A stretch of DNA of 19,171 nucleotides from JANPII01 sp031424915 (GCA_031424915.1 JANPII010000058.1:1-19171), one strand, 5' to 3'. Numbered from the stretch's first letter, positions 7,199 to 14,825 are shown. Translations and numbers: made by a program. The notes: a model not told the origin generated them from the letters alone.

Positions 7199-9781
7199 TT
7201 ACCTACTTCTTTGGTTTTCTAATTCGTACTGCATGGAATGTATAAACTTTATAACTGGCTGAGGACCTACTATTTCATTGTAATATAATAAAGTCGTAAA
7301 ACATGCACCAATTGCCACCGCCAAAACAATGGGCCCTACAGCACTTATAACAGTAGTCATAGATGGTCCTCCTTCTATTAATATACGCCAGTTCGTTATA
7401 AATAAATCTATACTCGCATCCAACCCCAGTGCCTGTGTTGATACTAATTGTTGGACAATTATAACGCTGATACTGCCTGTTATTAAACTAGAGGTGGTAA
7501 ACAAAGCAGCTGTGCCTAGTTGATAACCATGCAGGTCATACCAACCTAAGTTACATTGCTCTATAAAATCAGATATTGCCTTCTCTTTCTCTGTAGGTAT
7601 CTTAGCAAAAGCTGCCTGTGCTTTGTCATGGTGTTCATAATTTAGGCCGGCATATATATTTTGTGAGAGAGCATAATTATTAGATCCTCTTGTCTTAGAT
7701 GCCCTTGTATAGTCGCCAGGCTTAAATTTACTTTTTGCATAAACATAGTGGTCATCGTTAAACATCCTGCAGTTATCACAATCATATTCAGTATACCTCC
7801 CTCCCCATAGATTCTTGTAGAACTTACCTTCAAGGGATTGGAAATCTGCTATTTGCTCCTCTTTTTTCTTATATTTAAGATTGCGCAGCAAGCCATCAAT
7901 ATCGGTTGTTTTTTTGTTATATTCGTCTTCTGCAGATTTGTGCTCTTGCTCTTTTAAATGAATCTGTTTTTCAATTTCTTCTTTATATGCCTCTGGGCTC
8001 AATTCATTAAGTTGGCCCTTCAGAGCTTGTACTTCTTTCGCGAGTACTTCTAGCTTATTTTTTTTCTCTTCTAGTTCTTTCTGCTCTTTTTGCAGCTGTC
8101 CTTCTAATTCTGTATAATTTGTAGGAACACATAAATCTTCCAGCTGTTGGCATAGCTCTTTAGCTGCCTTCATATCCTCTGCTGCTTTAGCAAAAGTCTC
8201 CATCATCCTGGGGGTATAACGGATTGCGCGTGCCAGTCGGGTTATGGCTTTATTGAGCACTTCAAAGTGCGCTGCTTCATAATTTGACTCCTTTAGTTTT
8301 CTTTCTAACTCTCTAAGCTGCGCTAAAAGCTCATGCTTATGCGTCCAAACGATATGAACAGCATGCTCCTTACGCTCTTCGGTCCACCATGTGGGCGGGG
8401 GCAGAAATTCTACATGCTTTACGATGTTATTAATTTCTCTTACAATTTCCAGATTCGTTCCTTTCTTTGCATATAAAGCAGGTAATTCTTTTGATAAAGC
8501 TTTAGTGCCTAATATCAGGTTATCCAATATTTTTTGAGGTAGCTCTTCTTCATTTAATTCTTTTTCCCTACATAACTTAGTAATTATATCCAAATATTTT
8601 TTCTTCACATCAGCACTTAGCTCACCTTCAGGAGATTCCTTGATTTCTTTTACAAAATCTCTTGTCCATTGATAATCTAATATTCTGCAAGCGCGGTTGA
8701 ATACTATATTTAAGCATTGCCTCCATAACTCCTCAGGAGTGCATTTTTCCTTTTTAATTTTATTAGCTTTAAGATACTCTTTATCTTCTGAAAGAGCCTT
8801 TATGGCTAGTTCAATTTCAGGATACTTTTTTATTAAAAAGTCTGGGCCCTCGAGCTTTTTCTTATCTGGATGTAGTTTTAGATATTCTTTGGCATTTTGT
8901 AAAACGGGATTGAGGTCGATGTTGTAGTTAAGTAAGGTTTCAGGTTCAGGCCCTAGAATGCTTTCTTTTACTGCTTCATGTGTAACCTGACGCAATTCAT
9001 CTTGTAATGCTATATGTCCAGAGGTGTACTCCTTACTCTTTACAATTTCATTATCTAAATCAGCAAGAAAGCTTTCAATTAAAGTATTCATTCTGATTTC
9101 ATAGTGATTTGTAGTCTCCATATGGCTTTGAGCAAAGGCAATATCATAATCATCAAATAACTCAAGGTTACACTTGCCTCCTTTTATAGCCATATGATGG
9201 TGATAGAGGGCAAAACTGACACCATTAATTAAAGTAGCAGTACCACAGTTGTTTCCTGCCTGCTGCCACATCGAAAGATCGTGCACTTCCTCTAAGTTAA
9301 TATCTTGCTTTCTCAAAGCAGTTTTTAGAGCTTGGGCAGTCTTTTTACCTAACTCATACCCCGTCATTGAATTACGATATAAGTGTAGCACCTCTAACTC
9401 CACATTACCTGCAGGTTGTGGCAGGAGTGCCTGAACCACCCAGTGACCGCCATTACTATTTAAGATAACTACCGGTTTATTATTTTCAAGGGCAGCGCCG
9501 ATATGCGCAATCTCACTGTTGCTATCATCTTCAGTTTGTTTGAAAATTTCCTCTACCCCACCATCCTCTCTTTGTACAGGCGGCACTAATAAGCTTTCCG
9601 AAGCCTTTTCTAAAGATAATCCTGAAGCGCGGGCAAAAAACCAATATACTAGCTCCCCTGGAAGTTCTTGCCACATCATTACCCCTACTGCCCTTCCTCG
9701 TGCTTTAACTTTATCAGCATTGAAAGAGTTAAGGCCAGACTGGCAGTTTGTTAGAACTTCAGATGGTGTTTTATGTAACAT
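7199..9781 (-). CDS. Large candidate CE-clan (Ulp1/deubiquitinase-like) cysteine protease with coiled coil and membrane hairpin
   Basis: The product has 860 residues. Residues ~105-185 carry a CE-clan-like active site: H113-W114 (GGHWVVQALL), N137 in LHLYRNSM at the place of the usual Asp (YDSL in Ulp1 relatives), Q173 (oxyanion) and C179 (WQQAGNNCGTAT). Q-to-C spacing is 6, as in SENP/Ulp1 enzymes. This family removes SUMO, NEDD8 or ubiquitin from proteins and is used as secreted effectors by intracellular bacteria. The long helical middle (200-540) has no recognised domain. A strongly charged coiled coil spans ~555-645, and a CDNC motif follows. Two hydrophobic helices near 757-780 and 807-837 form a C-terminal membrane hairpin. 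ATG 9781 has GGGAAGG 4 nt upstream and a good sigma-70 promoter about 100 nt upstream. Asn in place of Asp leaves activity open. Substrate and secretion route are unknown. Confidence 0.6.
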   Translation of the reverse strand: MLHKTPSEVLTNCQSGLNSFNADKVKARGRAVGVMMWQELPGELVYWFFARASGLSLEKASESLLVPPVQREDGGVEEIFKQTEDDSNSEIAHIGAALENNKPVVILNSNGGHWVVQALLPQPAGNVELEVLHLYRNSMTGYELGKKTAQALKTALRKQDINLEEVHDLSMWQQAGNNCGTATLINGVSFALYHHHMAIKGGKCNLELFDDYDIAFAQSHMETTNHYEIRMNTLIESFLADLDNEIVKSKEYTSGHIALQDELRQVTHEAVKESILGPEPETLLNYNIDLNPVLQNAKEYLKLHPDKKKLEGPDFLIKKYPEIELAIKALSEDKEYLKANKIKKEKCTPEELWRQCLNIVFNRACRILDYQWTRDFVKEIKESPEGELSADVKKKYLDIITKLCREKELNEEELPQKILDNLILGTKALSKELPALYAKKGTNLEIVREINNIVKHVEFLPPPTWWTEERKEHAVHIVWTHKHELLAQLRELERKLKESNYEAAHFEVLNKAITRLARAIRYTPRMMETFAKAAEDMKAAKELCQQLEDLCVPTNYTELEGQLQKEQKELEEKKNKLEVLAKEVQALKGQLNELSPEAYKEEIEKQIHLKEQEHKSAEDEYNKKTTDIDGLLRNLKYKKKEEQIADFQSLEGKFYKNLWGGRYTEYDCDNCRMFNDDHYVYAKSKFKPGDYTRASKTRGSNNYALSQNIYAGLNYEHHDKAQAAFAKIPTEKEKAISDFIEQCNLGWYDLHGYQLGTAALFTTSSLITGSISVIIVQQLVSTQALGLDASIDLFITNWRILIEGGPSMTTVISAVGPIVLAVAIGACFTTLLYYNEIVGPQPVIKFIHSMQYELENQRSR

Positions 9782-9785
9782 TATG

Positions 9786-9792
9786 CCTTCCC
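9786..9792 (-). promoter_or_regulatory. Shine-Dalgarno of the 860-residue CE-like gene
   Basis: GGGAAGG on the minus strand lies 4 nt before ATG 9781, which supports that start codon. Confidence 0.6.
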
Positions 9793-9879
9793 AACATATC
9801 GAAACGCTTGTTTATTAATAATAATGATATCCCTAAAGTTAAGAAAATGTGAACGTTTTATAGTGTATGTATAGCGAGG

Positions 9880-9908
9880 ATAATATATTCTTATGGGTAA
9901 TTTGTCAA
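9880..9908 (-). promoter_or_regulatory. Sigma-70-type promoter for the CE-like protease gene
   Basis: Minus strand: a consensus TTGACA (9903-9908), a 17-nt spacer and TATTAT (9880-9885, 5 of 6 bases). It points at ATG 9781 with a leader of roughly 90 nt. The gap 9782-10064 is AT-rich and also holds the start region of ligA on the other strand. No equally good plus-strand promoter was found there, and I see nothing else in the gap apart from a doubtful short ORF. Confidence 0.65.
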
Positions 9909-10064
9909 TAAACCTTTGAGTTTTCAACCTATATACTTAAATATAATTAATAGCTTATAAATATGAAATATATTTAAGAATGAAAAATACCATTATCGTA
10001 CTACCCTTCTTACTGCCTTTGTCTTATACTAAGGCACACCTATATAGCATGATTAAAGCACAAT

Positions 10065-12104
10065 ATGAATACCTCAATAGACACACTGCAGAAAATACGC
10101 ACCTTACGCCTATGGATTGAAGAACAAGACCTACGTTATTATAAAGAGGATGCTCCAAAAGTTAGTGATGCAAAGTACGATGCTGCCAAGCGCCAATTAG
10201 TAGAGCTAGAAGCGAGTTACTCTCTGCTTGCTAATGTAGAAGATAGCCCCACACAAAAAGTAGCAGGTGTAATTGATGAACGCTTTGCTCGAATACAGCA
10301 TTCATCACCGATGCTGTCGTTAAACAATGCATTTAACATAAAAGATGTAGAAGAATTTATAACACGTATTCAAAATAGCACAGGCTTGGCTTCTATAGAT
10401 ATGTGGTGCGAACCTAAAATAGACGGATTATCATTTGCCGCTATTTACCAAAACGGCCAGCTAGTGCGTGGCTTAACCCGGGGAGATGGAGAATATGGCG
10501 AAGATATCACGCCTAATCTAAAACAGGTAGTGGGCATGCCCATGGCGTTACCTATACCAATCAATTGCGAAGTACGTGGTGAAGTATATATGCCCAAAGC
10601 TCAGTTCTTAAGACTGAACGAATCTCGCAGTCAGCAGAATTTACCATTATTTGCCAACCCACGCAACGCTGCCGCTGGCTCTTTGCGCCAACTTGATAGC
10701 AACATTACCAAAGAGCGCCAACTGCATTACTTTGTTTGGGGGGGCAGTATGCCAAATATAATCACCCAAGAACAATTGATTACACAATTAGCCGAATGGG
10801 GCTTTGCTACTACAGATCAAAGTTGCATATGCCACAACTTAGAAGAAATAGAGGAGTTTTATAATCAGCTTCAATATAAGCGCTCACATTTAGAATATGA
10901 TATTGATGGCGCTGTCTATAAAGTTAACGATGTGTTGCAGCAGCAACAGTTAGGCGCAACTAATAAAGCTCCGCGCTGGGCTATAGCCCATAAGTTTGCC
11001 GCAGAACAGACTATTACACGCATATTAGATATAACCATACAGGTGGGCAGAACTGGCACCCTCACCCCTGTGGCTGAATTAGAACCAGTCAATTGCGGCG
11101 GCGTTATTATTTCGCGCGCCACCCTGCATAATGAAGATGAAATACAGCGCAAAGATTGCCGTATTGGAGACACAGTAATAGTGCAGCGCGCAGGTGATGT
11201 TATTCCACAAGTAGTAAGGGTAGAACTTGATCATCGCCTTGCAGATAGCACACCTTACATTATGCCTCATATTTGCCCAGTATGTGGTAGTGCAGCGTTA
11301 CGCGAGGATAAAGAGATAGCCAGAAGATGTACAGGAGGTCTCAAATGCCAAGCGCAAGTGGTAGAGCGTCTCCGGCATTTTGTCTCACGCTCGGCAATGA
11401 ATATAGAAGGCTTAGGAGAAGCTATCATTTCTGCTTTTTATAATGATGGAATTATATCTACCCCTGTAGACATAATGACTCTAGAGGCACGTAACTCCCA
11501 TCTACACTTAGAACGCCGTCCTGGTTTAGGGGCACAGTCGGTATCTAATATATTTGCAGCTATTACCAGAGCACGCCATATACCACTACATCGCTTGTTA
11601 TATGCACTAGGCATTCGTCATGTCGGAGAAGTTGCAGCAAAACTATTGGCCACGCAGTATCATACACTGGCTGCGGTAATCCATGCTGCTCGTGCTGAAG
11701 AAGGCATGGCAGAAATTGCTTTAATTGCAGGTATAGGGCCAATAGTTGCGGCATCAATATGTAACTTTTTCCTTGATGCATTTAATCTGGAGATGGTAAC
11801 AGCACTAGCAAGCCATTTGGATATTATACCTATGCTCTCTGAGCATGAAGATGAAGAGCTGCCACTAGCAGGTAAAAGCATAGTCTTTACCGGTACACTA
11901 CAAACTATGAGCAGAACAAAGGCCCAAGAACAAGCAGAACAACTGGGCGCTAAAGTTTTGTCCGCAGTTTCTAAAAATTTAGACTTTTTAATAGCAGGCG
12001 CAGAGGCTGGATCCAAGCTGACTAAGGCCAAGGCTTTAGGCATCCAAGTCTTAAGCGAAGATGAGTGGCTGGAATTGCTGACACGACATACTGAAGATAC
12101 TTAA
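10065..12104 (+). CDS. ligA: NAD+-dependent DNA ligase
   Basis: LigA seals nicks between Okazaki fragments and after repair, using NAD+ as the adenylate donor. The 679-residue length is typical. The N-terminal Ia domain has the YYKEDAPKVSDAKYD segment that binds NMN. The adenylation motif is CEPKIDGLS, with nucleophile K118. RGDGEYGEDIT, EVRGEVYMP and NPRNAAAGSLRQLD follow in order. Then come the OB domain (QVGRTGTLTPVAELEPV), a four-Cys zinc finger (C404, C407, C422, C428), helix-hairpin-helix repeats (GLGAQSVSNI, IRHVGEVAA, IAGIGPIVAASI) and a C-terminal BRCT domain from about residue 595 (GKSIVFTGTLQTMSR). The gene is intact and divergent from the CE-like effector gene, with 283 nt between them. 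No clear SD precedes ATG 10065. Confidence 0.98.
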   Translation: MNTSIDTLQKIRTLRLWIEEQDLRYYKEDAPKVSDAKYDAAKRQLVELEASYSLLANVEDSPTQKVAGVIDERFARIQHSSPMLSLNNAFNIKDVEEFITRIQNSTGLASIDMWCEPKIDGLSFAAIYQNGQLVRGLTRGDGEYGEDITPNLKQVVGMPMALPIPINCEVRGEVYMPKAQFLRLNESRSQQNLPLFANPRNAAAGSLRQLDSNITKERQLHYFVWGGSMPNIITQEQLITQLAEWGFATTDQSCICHNLEEIEEFYNQLQYKRSHLEYDIDGAVYKVNDVLQQQQLGATNKAPRWAIAHKFAAEQTITRILDITIQVGRTGTLTPVAELEPVNCGGVIISRATLHNEDEIQRKDCRIGDTVIVQRAGDVIPQVVRVELDHRLADSTPYIMPHICPVCGSAALREDKEIARRCTGGLKCQAQVVERLRHFVSRSAMNIEGLGEAIISAFYNDGIISTPVDIMTLEARNSHLHLERRPGLGAQSVSNIFAAITRARHIPLHRLLYALGIRHVGEVAAKLLATQYHTLAAVIHAARAEEGMAEIALIAGIGPIVAASICNFFLDAFNLEMVTALASHLDIIPMLSEHEDEELPLAGKSIVFTGTLQTMSRTKAQEQAEQLGAKVLSAVSKNLDFLIAGAEAGSKLTKAKALGIQVLSEDEWLELLTRHTEDT

Positions 12105-12167
12105 TTTAAGGCCAGTTAGAACGCTTAAAAAAGCAACTCAATAGATATAGTTACAAAAATTATATAA

Positions 12168-12190
12168 TTACAATATGTTATCTATTGTAA
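12168..12190 (+). promoter_or_regulatory. Inverted repeat, possible operator or leader hairpin upstream of the U-box gene
   Basis: TTACAATA (12168-12175), a 7-nt loop, then TATTGTAA (12183-12190) form perfect 8-bp arms. A perfect TATAAT at 12163-12168 abuts the left arm, so the repeat would sit over the start of transcription if that -10 is used. No good -35 is seen 16-18 nt upstream. Operator is inference. Confidence 0.35.
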
Positions 12191-12210
12191 ATAACATACC
12201 CCGTGTATAA

Positions 12211-12224
12211 CTTCTTATAAGAAG
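12211..12224 (+). repeat. 14-bp perfect palindrome ahead of the U-box gene
   Basis: CTTCTTATAAGAAG is self-complementary and its 3' end runs into AAGGAG (12222-12227). This purine run is 17 nt or more from any start, so it is probably not the working SD. As RNA the palindrome has no loop, so a protein-binding site or chance are the likelier readings. Confidence 0.3.
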
Positions 12225-12246
12225 GAGCTTTAACCATTAAATCTAT

Positions 12247-12251
12247 GGAGG
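12247..12251 (+). promoter_or_regulatory. Shine-Dalgarno that sets a GTG start for the U-box gene
   Basis: GGAGG lies 5 nt before GTG 12257. The in-frame ATG 12245 overlaps this SD and has none of its own at normal spacing. GTG 12257 is therefore preferred. Confidence 0.65.
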
Positions 12252-12256
12252 GAATT

Positions 12257-13738
12257 GTGGAAGAAAAAATAATAATAGATTATGCTAGGGAAGTAAATTA
12301 TCCACCGGAGCTAGTGTGCCCTATTACATCTGAGCCTATGCGGGAACCGGTATTTGGACCTGACGGCCATACTTATGAAAAGGAGCAGCTTGAGGCGTGG
12401 ATACAGCGAAGACATACGTCCCCTATAACACGCAAGCCTATGGATGGCCCTTTTCTACCTAACTATCAGTACCAAGGTGCTAAAGAAGTTTTTGAAGCAA
12501 AAGCAAGAAAAGTAAAACAAGTAAAGCAGGAGAAACAGTATATGCAAGAACAATTAAATAAAATGGAAAAGTTTATGGAAGAGCAAAAGCAGCATAACGA
12601 AGAGCAAAAGCAGCATAATGAAGAGCAAAAGCAGCAAATAGCAGCTTTGGCGCAAGAGGTTGTTACGCAAGGTGAAAAGCTAGATGCGCAAGGAGAGCAG
12701 CTAGGGCAACAAGGCGCTAAGCTAGATGGTCTACTTAGTAAAGGTCAAAGCAAAAAAAGGGCAGCAGGGTATAAATACTTTAGGCAAAAAGAATTATCTC
12801 AAAAGGCCAGGTGGGCAGCATTTACCAGCATTAGAGAGTCTTGGAATAATTTTGAGTATATAAATGGAGCAAATGAGGGCGAACACATGTTTGCTACAGC
12901 ATGTGTTATAGGTGGAGTGGGTGGCTTTACACTTGCTGTGGTCACAGACACGGCTGCAGTTACCGCGGCATGGACGGCTCTAGCAACCATAGGCACTTTA
13001 ACTTTACCCTTATGGGCTTGGGCAGCTATTGTAGTAGGCGGGGTAGTGGCAGTAGGGTGCGCAGGATACTATGGCTATAAATACTATATTGCAAGTAAAG
13101 AAGATGATAAGCAGTTTACTGGTGTGTTGCCTGAAATTAAAGACTTTATCAGTAGAATAGTAAAAGAACTCACCTTTAATGTAAGTCTAGAAGATTGTAG
13201 TACTGCGCTATCTAATATACGCCTCAAGCTATCCTCAGCAGCACATTCTATTTATTATGCTCTTGCGGAAATTGCAAGGCCCCTATACCAGTTACTACAA
13301 AGATGGCTTCAAGATGATAAAGACGCTAAGGCTTGTAAGATCCGCAAAACTTATATTGACTCCGTTGGTGCGGGAGACACCAATAAAGTGGTGCCGCCTG
13401 AAGAGTTAGAAAATGGTCCTGAGCTTGAAGAAGTTGCAGAGCGTTTTAAGCGTATTAATAGTGATAAAGCGTTTCCTATAATTGGCAACTCAGTGGTAAG
13501 CGATGATTTTATTAAGAATGCTAATCGCTCTATGACCCAATGCCCTACAGCAGAGATAGAAGGCAATAGTGTATTGTTGATGAATGTTACTAGTGAAGCA
13601 ATAAATTGCACAACACAGGCTTTGAATGCAGGGCGTTATGAACCTGATTACACACCAGTGGTGAGAATAGCCATGGATATCGATAGAGGATTTTTTGCTA
13701 CAGATTCGAAGCTTGGCGCTTTAGCTAAGTCGCAGTAA
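12257..13738 (+). CDS. U-box protein, candidate E3 ubiquitin ligase effector with membrane region
   Basis: The product has 493 residues from GTG 12257. Residues ~16-85 form a U-box: PPELVCPITSEPMREPV, then GHTYEKEQLEAWI and TSPITRKPM. This matches the eukaryotic signature (CPI, P-V, G-x-TYE, I-x-x-W-like helix, PxTR/K). U-boxes recruit E2-ubiquitin without zinc, so the likely role is host ubiquitin transfer after secretion. A Lys/Glu/Gln coiled coil follows (~90-165), containing three copies of EEQKQxx and then related GExLxxQ units. A hydrophobic region (~211-277, two or three helices) could anchor it in a membrane. The C-terminal ~215 residues have no recognised fold and may choose the substrate. 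The gene stands alone between ligA and dapD. Bacterial U-box proteins are known almost only as effectors of host-associated bacteria. No secretion signal is recognisable by eye. Confidence 0.88.
   Translation: MEEKIIIDYAREVNYPPELVCPITSEPMREPVFGPDGHTYEKEQLEAWIQRRHTSPITRKPMDGPFLPNYQYQGAKEVFEAKARKVKQVKQEKQYMQEQLNKMEKFMEEQKQHNEEQKQHNEEQKQQIAALAQEVVTQGEKLDAQGEQLGQQGAKLDGLLSKGQSKKRAAGYKYFRQKELSQKARWAAFTSIRESWNNFEYINGANEGEHMFATACVIGGVGGFTLAVVTDTAAVTAAWTALATIGTLTLPLWAWAAIVVGGVVAVGCAGYYGYKYYIASKEDDKQFTGVLPEIKDFISRIVKELTFNVSLEDCSTALSNIRLKLSSAAHSIYYALAEIARPLYQLLQRWLQDDKDAKACKIRKTYIDSVGAGDTNKVVPPEELENGPELEEVAERFKRINSDKAFPIIGNSVVSDDFIKNANRSMTQCPTAEIEGNSVLLMNVTSEAINCTTQALNAGRYEPDYTPVVRIAMDIDRGFFATDSKLGALAKSQ
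12578..12640 (+). repeat. Three tandem 21-bp repeats in the U-box gene
   Basis: Units at 12578-12598, 12599-12619 and 12620-12640 each begin GAAGAGCAAAAGCAGCA and encode EEQKQHN, EEQKQHN and EEQKQQI. The first two differ at one base, so the duplication is recent or under conversion. Each unit is one heptad of the predicted coiled coil. Confidence 0.9.
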
Positions 13739-13820
13739 ATGCCTCTCCGTGGGGCAAGCTACCATCGCGGAATTGGTTTCTTACAATCGTTGTCATCTTG
13801 GTACTTGTCCCTTTTCCCAA

Positions 13821-13839
13821 ATATCATTCCCCATGATAT
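13821..13839. repeat. Inverted repeat ATATCAT / ATGATAT
   Basis: Perfect 7-bp arms flank the 5-nt loop TCCCC, between the convergent U-box and dapD genes. The right arm runs into TATAAT (13837-13842). The function is unknown. Confidence 0.4.
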
Positions 13840-13872
13840 AATCAGGATTCTATAAATATCCTAGCGGTGGTA

Positions 13873-13914
13873 GCGGCTGAAAAGCCGCGTAGGAGGCCGG
13901 CAATGAGGCCTCCT
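13873..13914. terminator. Two GC-rich hairpins between convergent genes, terminator-like but lacking a U-tract
   Basis: Hairpin 1 is GCGGCT-gaaa-AGCCGC (13873-13888), with a GNRA-type loop on the plus strand. Hairpin 2 is AGGAGGCC, an 8-nt loop, then GGCCTCCT (13891-13914). They lie between the ends of the U-box gene and dapD, where a bidirectional terminator is expected. However, the plus-strand hairpin is followed by AAAAAA and not by T, and the minus-strand reading has its T-run before the hairpins. A factor-dependent terminator, an mRNA-stabilising hairpin pair or a small RNA are alternatives. Confidence 0.4.
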
Positions 13915-13930
13915 AAAAAATAAGATCAGC

Positions 13931-14776
13931 TTAAGTTAGGCGCAGCAGCTCGTTCAGCGCTGTTTTTGCTCTAGTGTTGGCATCCACAGTTTTGACAATA
14001 ATTGCAGCATATGTAGAGGTTTTACCATCACTGCTCGGTAAGGTTCCAGGCACAACAACAGAATATGCAGGAATACGCCCATAATGTATTTCGCCAGTAG
14101 TGCGGTCATATACTCTAGTGGAAGCACCTATATATACACCCATGGATAGCACTGCCCCCTTTTCCACTATTACTCCTTCCACAACTTCACTACGTGCACC
14201 AATGAAGACATCATCTTCTATAATAACAGGGTTAGCCTGTATAGGTTCGAGCACCCCCCCTATTCCAGCGCCACCAGAAATATGGCAGTTACGCCCTACC
14301 TGCGCACAGCTGCCTACTGTAGCCCAAGCATCGATCAACGTACCTTCACCAATATATGCGCCCACATTAACAAATGATGGCATTAGTATTACGTTGCTTG
14401 CAATATAGGCGGAGTAGCGCACTACGGCTCCCGGTACCACTCTGATTCCCACCTTGCTGAAATCCTCTGCTTCCCAATTACTGAACTTTAGGGGTATCTT
14501 GTCATAATAGCCGCCTTTGGGGCCTTGTTCTGCACCACCATAAGATATAGTCACGCTACTTTTTAGCTTAAAAAATAGCAGTATTGCTTGTTTTAGCCAA
14601 GTATTTACCTGCCACTTCTCATTTGCCTGCTCACACACCCGCACGCTTCCACTATCCATCAGACTCATAGCTTCTTCTATTACTTCTAAAGCTGCATCGC
14701 TTGAACTTAGTGTAAGTTGGGCGTGTTCGGCCCATAACTGCTCAATACGGCGTTGTAAGTACGATATATTAGCCAC
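13931..14776 (-). CDS. dapD: 2,3,4,5-tetrahydropyridine-2,6-dicarboxylate N-succinyltransferase
   Basis: DapD transfers succinyl from succinyl-CoA to tetrahydrodipicolinate in the succinylase branch of lysine/meso-diaminopimelate synthesis. This implies that the cell still makes a DAP precursor for peptidoglycan. The N-terminal helical domain ends with the conserved segment WLKQAILLFFKL. GGYYDKIPLKF and RVVPGAVVR lead into a left-handed beta-helix of hexapeptide repeats (NVILMPSFVNVGAYIGEGT, AWATVGSCAQVGRN, GIGGVLEPIQANP, FIGARSEVVEGVIV). The C-terminus has YGRIPAYSVVVPG, as in the family. I chose GTG 14776 (281 residues) because AAGGGG lies 5 nt upstream. The GTG two codons earlier overlaps that SD. 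The gene is divergent from the zinc-ribbon gene, with a 14-bp palindrome between them. Confidence 0.97.
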   Translation of the reverse strand: MANISYLQRRIEQLWAEHAQLTLSSSDAALEVIEEAMSLMDSGSVRVCEQANEKWQVNTWLKQAILLFFKLKSSVTISYGGAEQGPKGGYYDKIPLKFSNWEAEDFSKVGIRVVPGAVVRYSAYIASNVILMPSFVNVGAYIGEGTLIDAWATVGSCAQVGRNCHISGGAGIGGVLEPIQANPVIIEDDVFIGARSEVVEGVIVEKGAVLSMGVYIGASTRVYDRTTGEIHYGRIPAYSVVVPGTLPSSDGKTSTYAAIIVKTVDANTRAKTALNELLRLT

Positions 14777-14781
14777 TATCA

Positions 14782-14787
14782 CCCCTT
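14782..14787 (-). promoter_or_regulatory. Shine-Dalgarno that sets the dapD start
   Basis: AAGGGG on the minus strand lies 5 nt before GTG 14776. It directly abuts or overlaps the upstream in-frame GTG 14782. Confidence 0.6.
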
Positions 14788-14811
14788 GACTTTGTACATG
14801 CTACTCGCCAT

Positions 14812-14825
14812 TATACTGCAGTATA
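14812..14825. promoter_or_regulatory. Perfect palindrome between divergent dapD and zinc-ribbon genes
   Basis: TATACTGCAGTATA is self-complementary over 14 bp and contains a -10-like TATACT on each strand. It may be a shared operator or back-to-back -10 elements. On the plus strand, TTGACT (14786-14791) with a 17-nt spacer and CATTAT is another weak promoter reading that overlaps the palindrome. Confidence 0.35.

Noticed and set aside
9916..9947. TTGAGT ... TATAAT as a plus-strand promoter for ligA
   Set aside because: The spacer is 20 nt, outside the usual 16-18, so it is not a convincing promoter.
9980..10120. 46-codon plus-strand frame starting MKNTIIVLPFLLPLSYTKA, signal-peptide-like
   Set aside because: It overlaps the first 56 bases of ligA in another frame, has no good SD, and a hydrophobic start is easy to get by chance in AT-rich DNA.
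13733..13804. 23-codon minus-strand frame (MTTIVRNQFRDGSLPHGEAFTAT) beside the U-box gene end
   Set aside because: It looks protein-like and might be a remnant, but it is too short, has no SD and overlaps the U-box stop codon.
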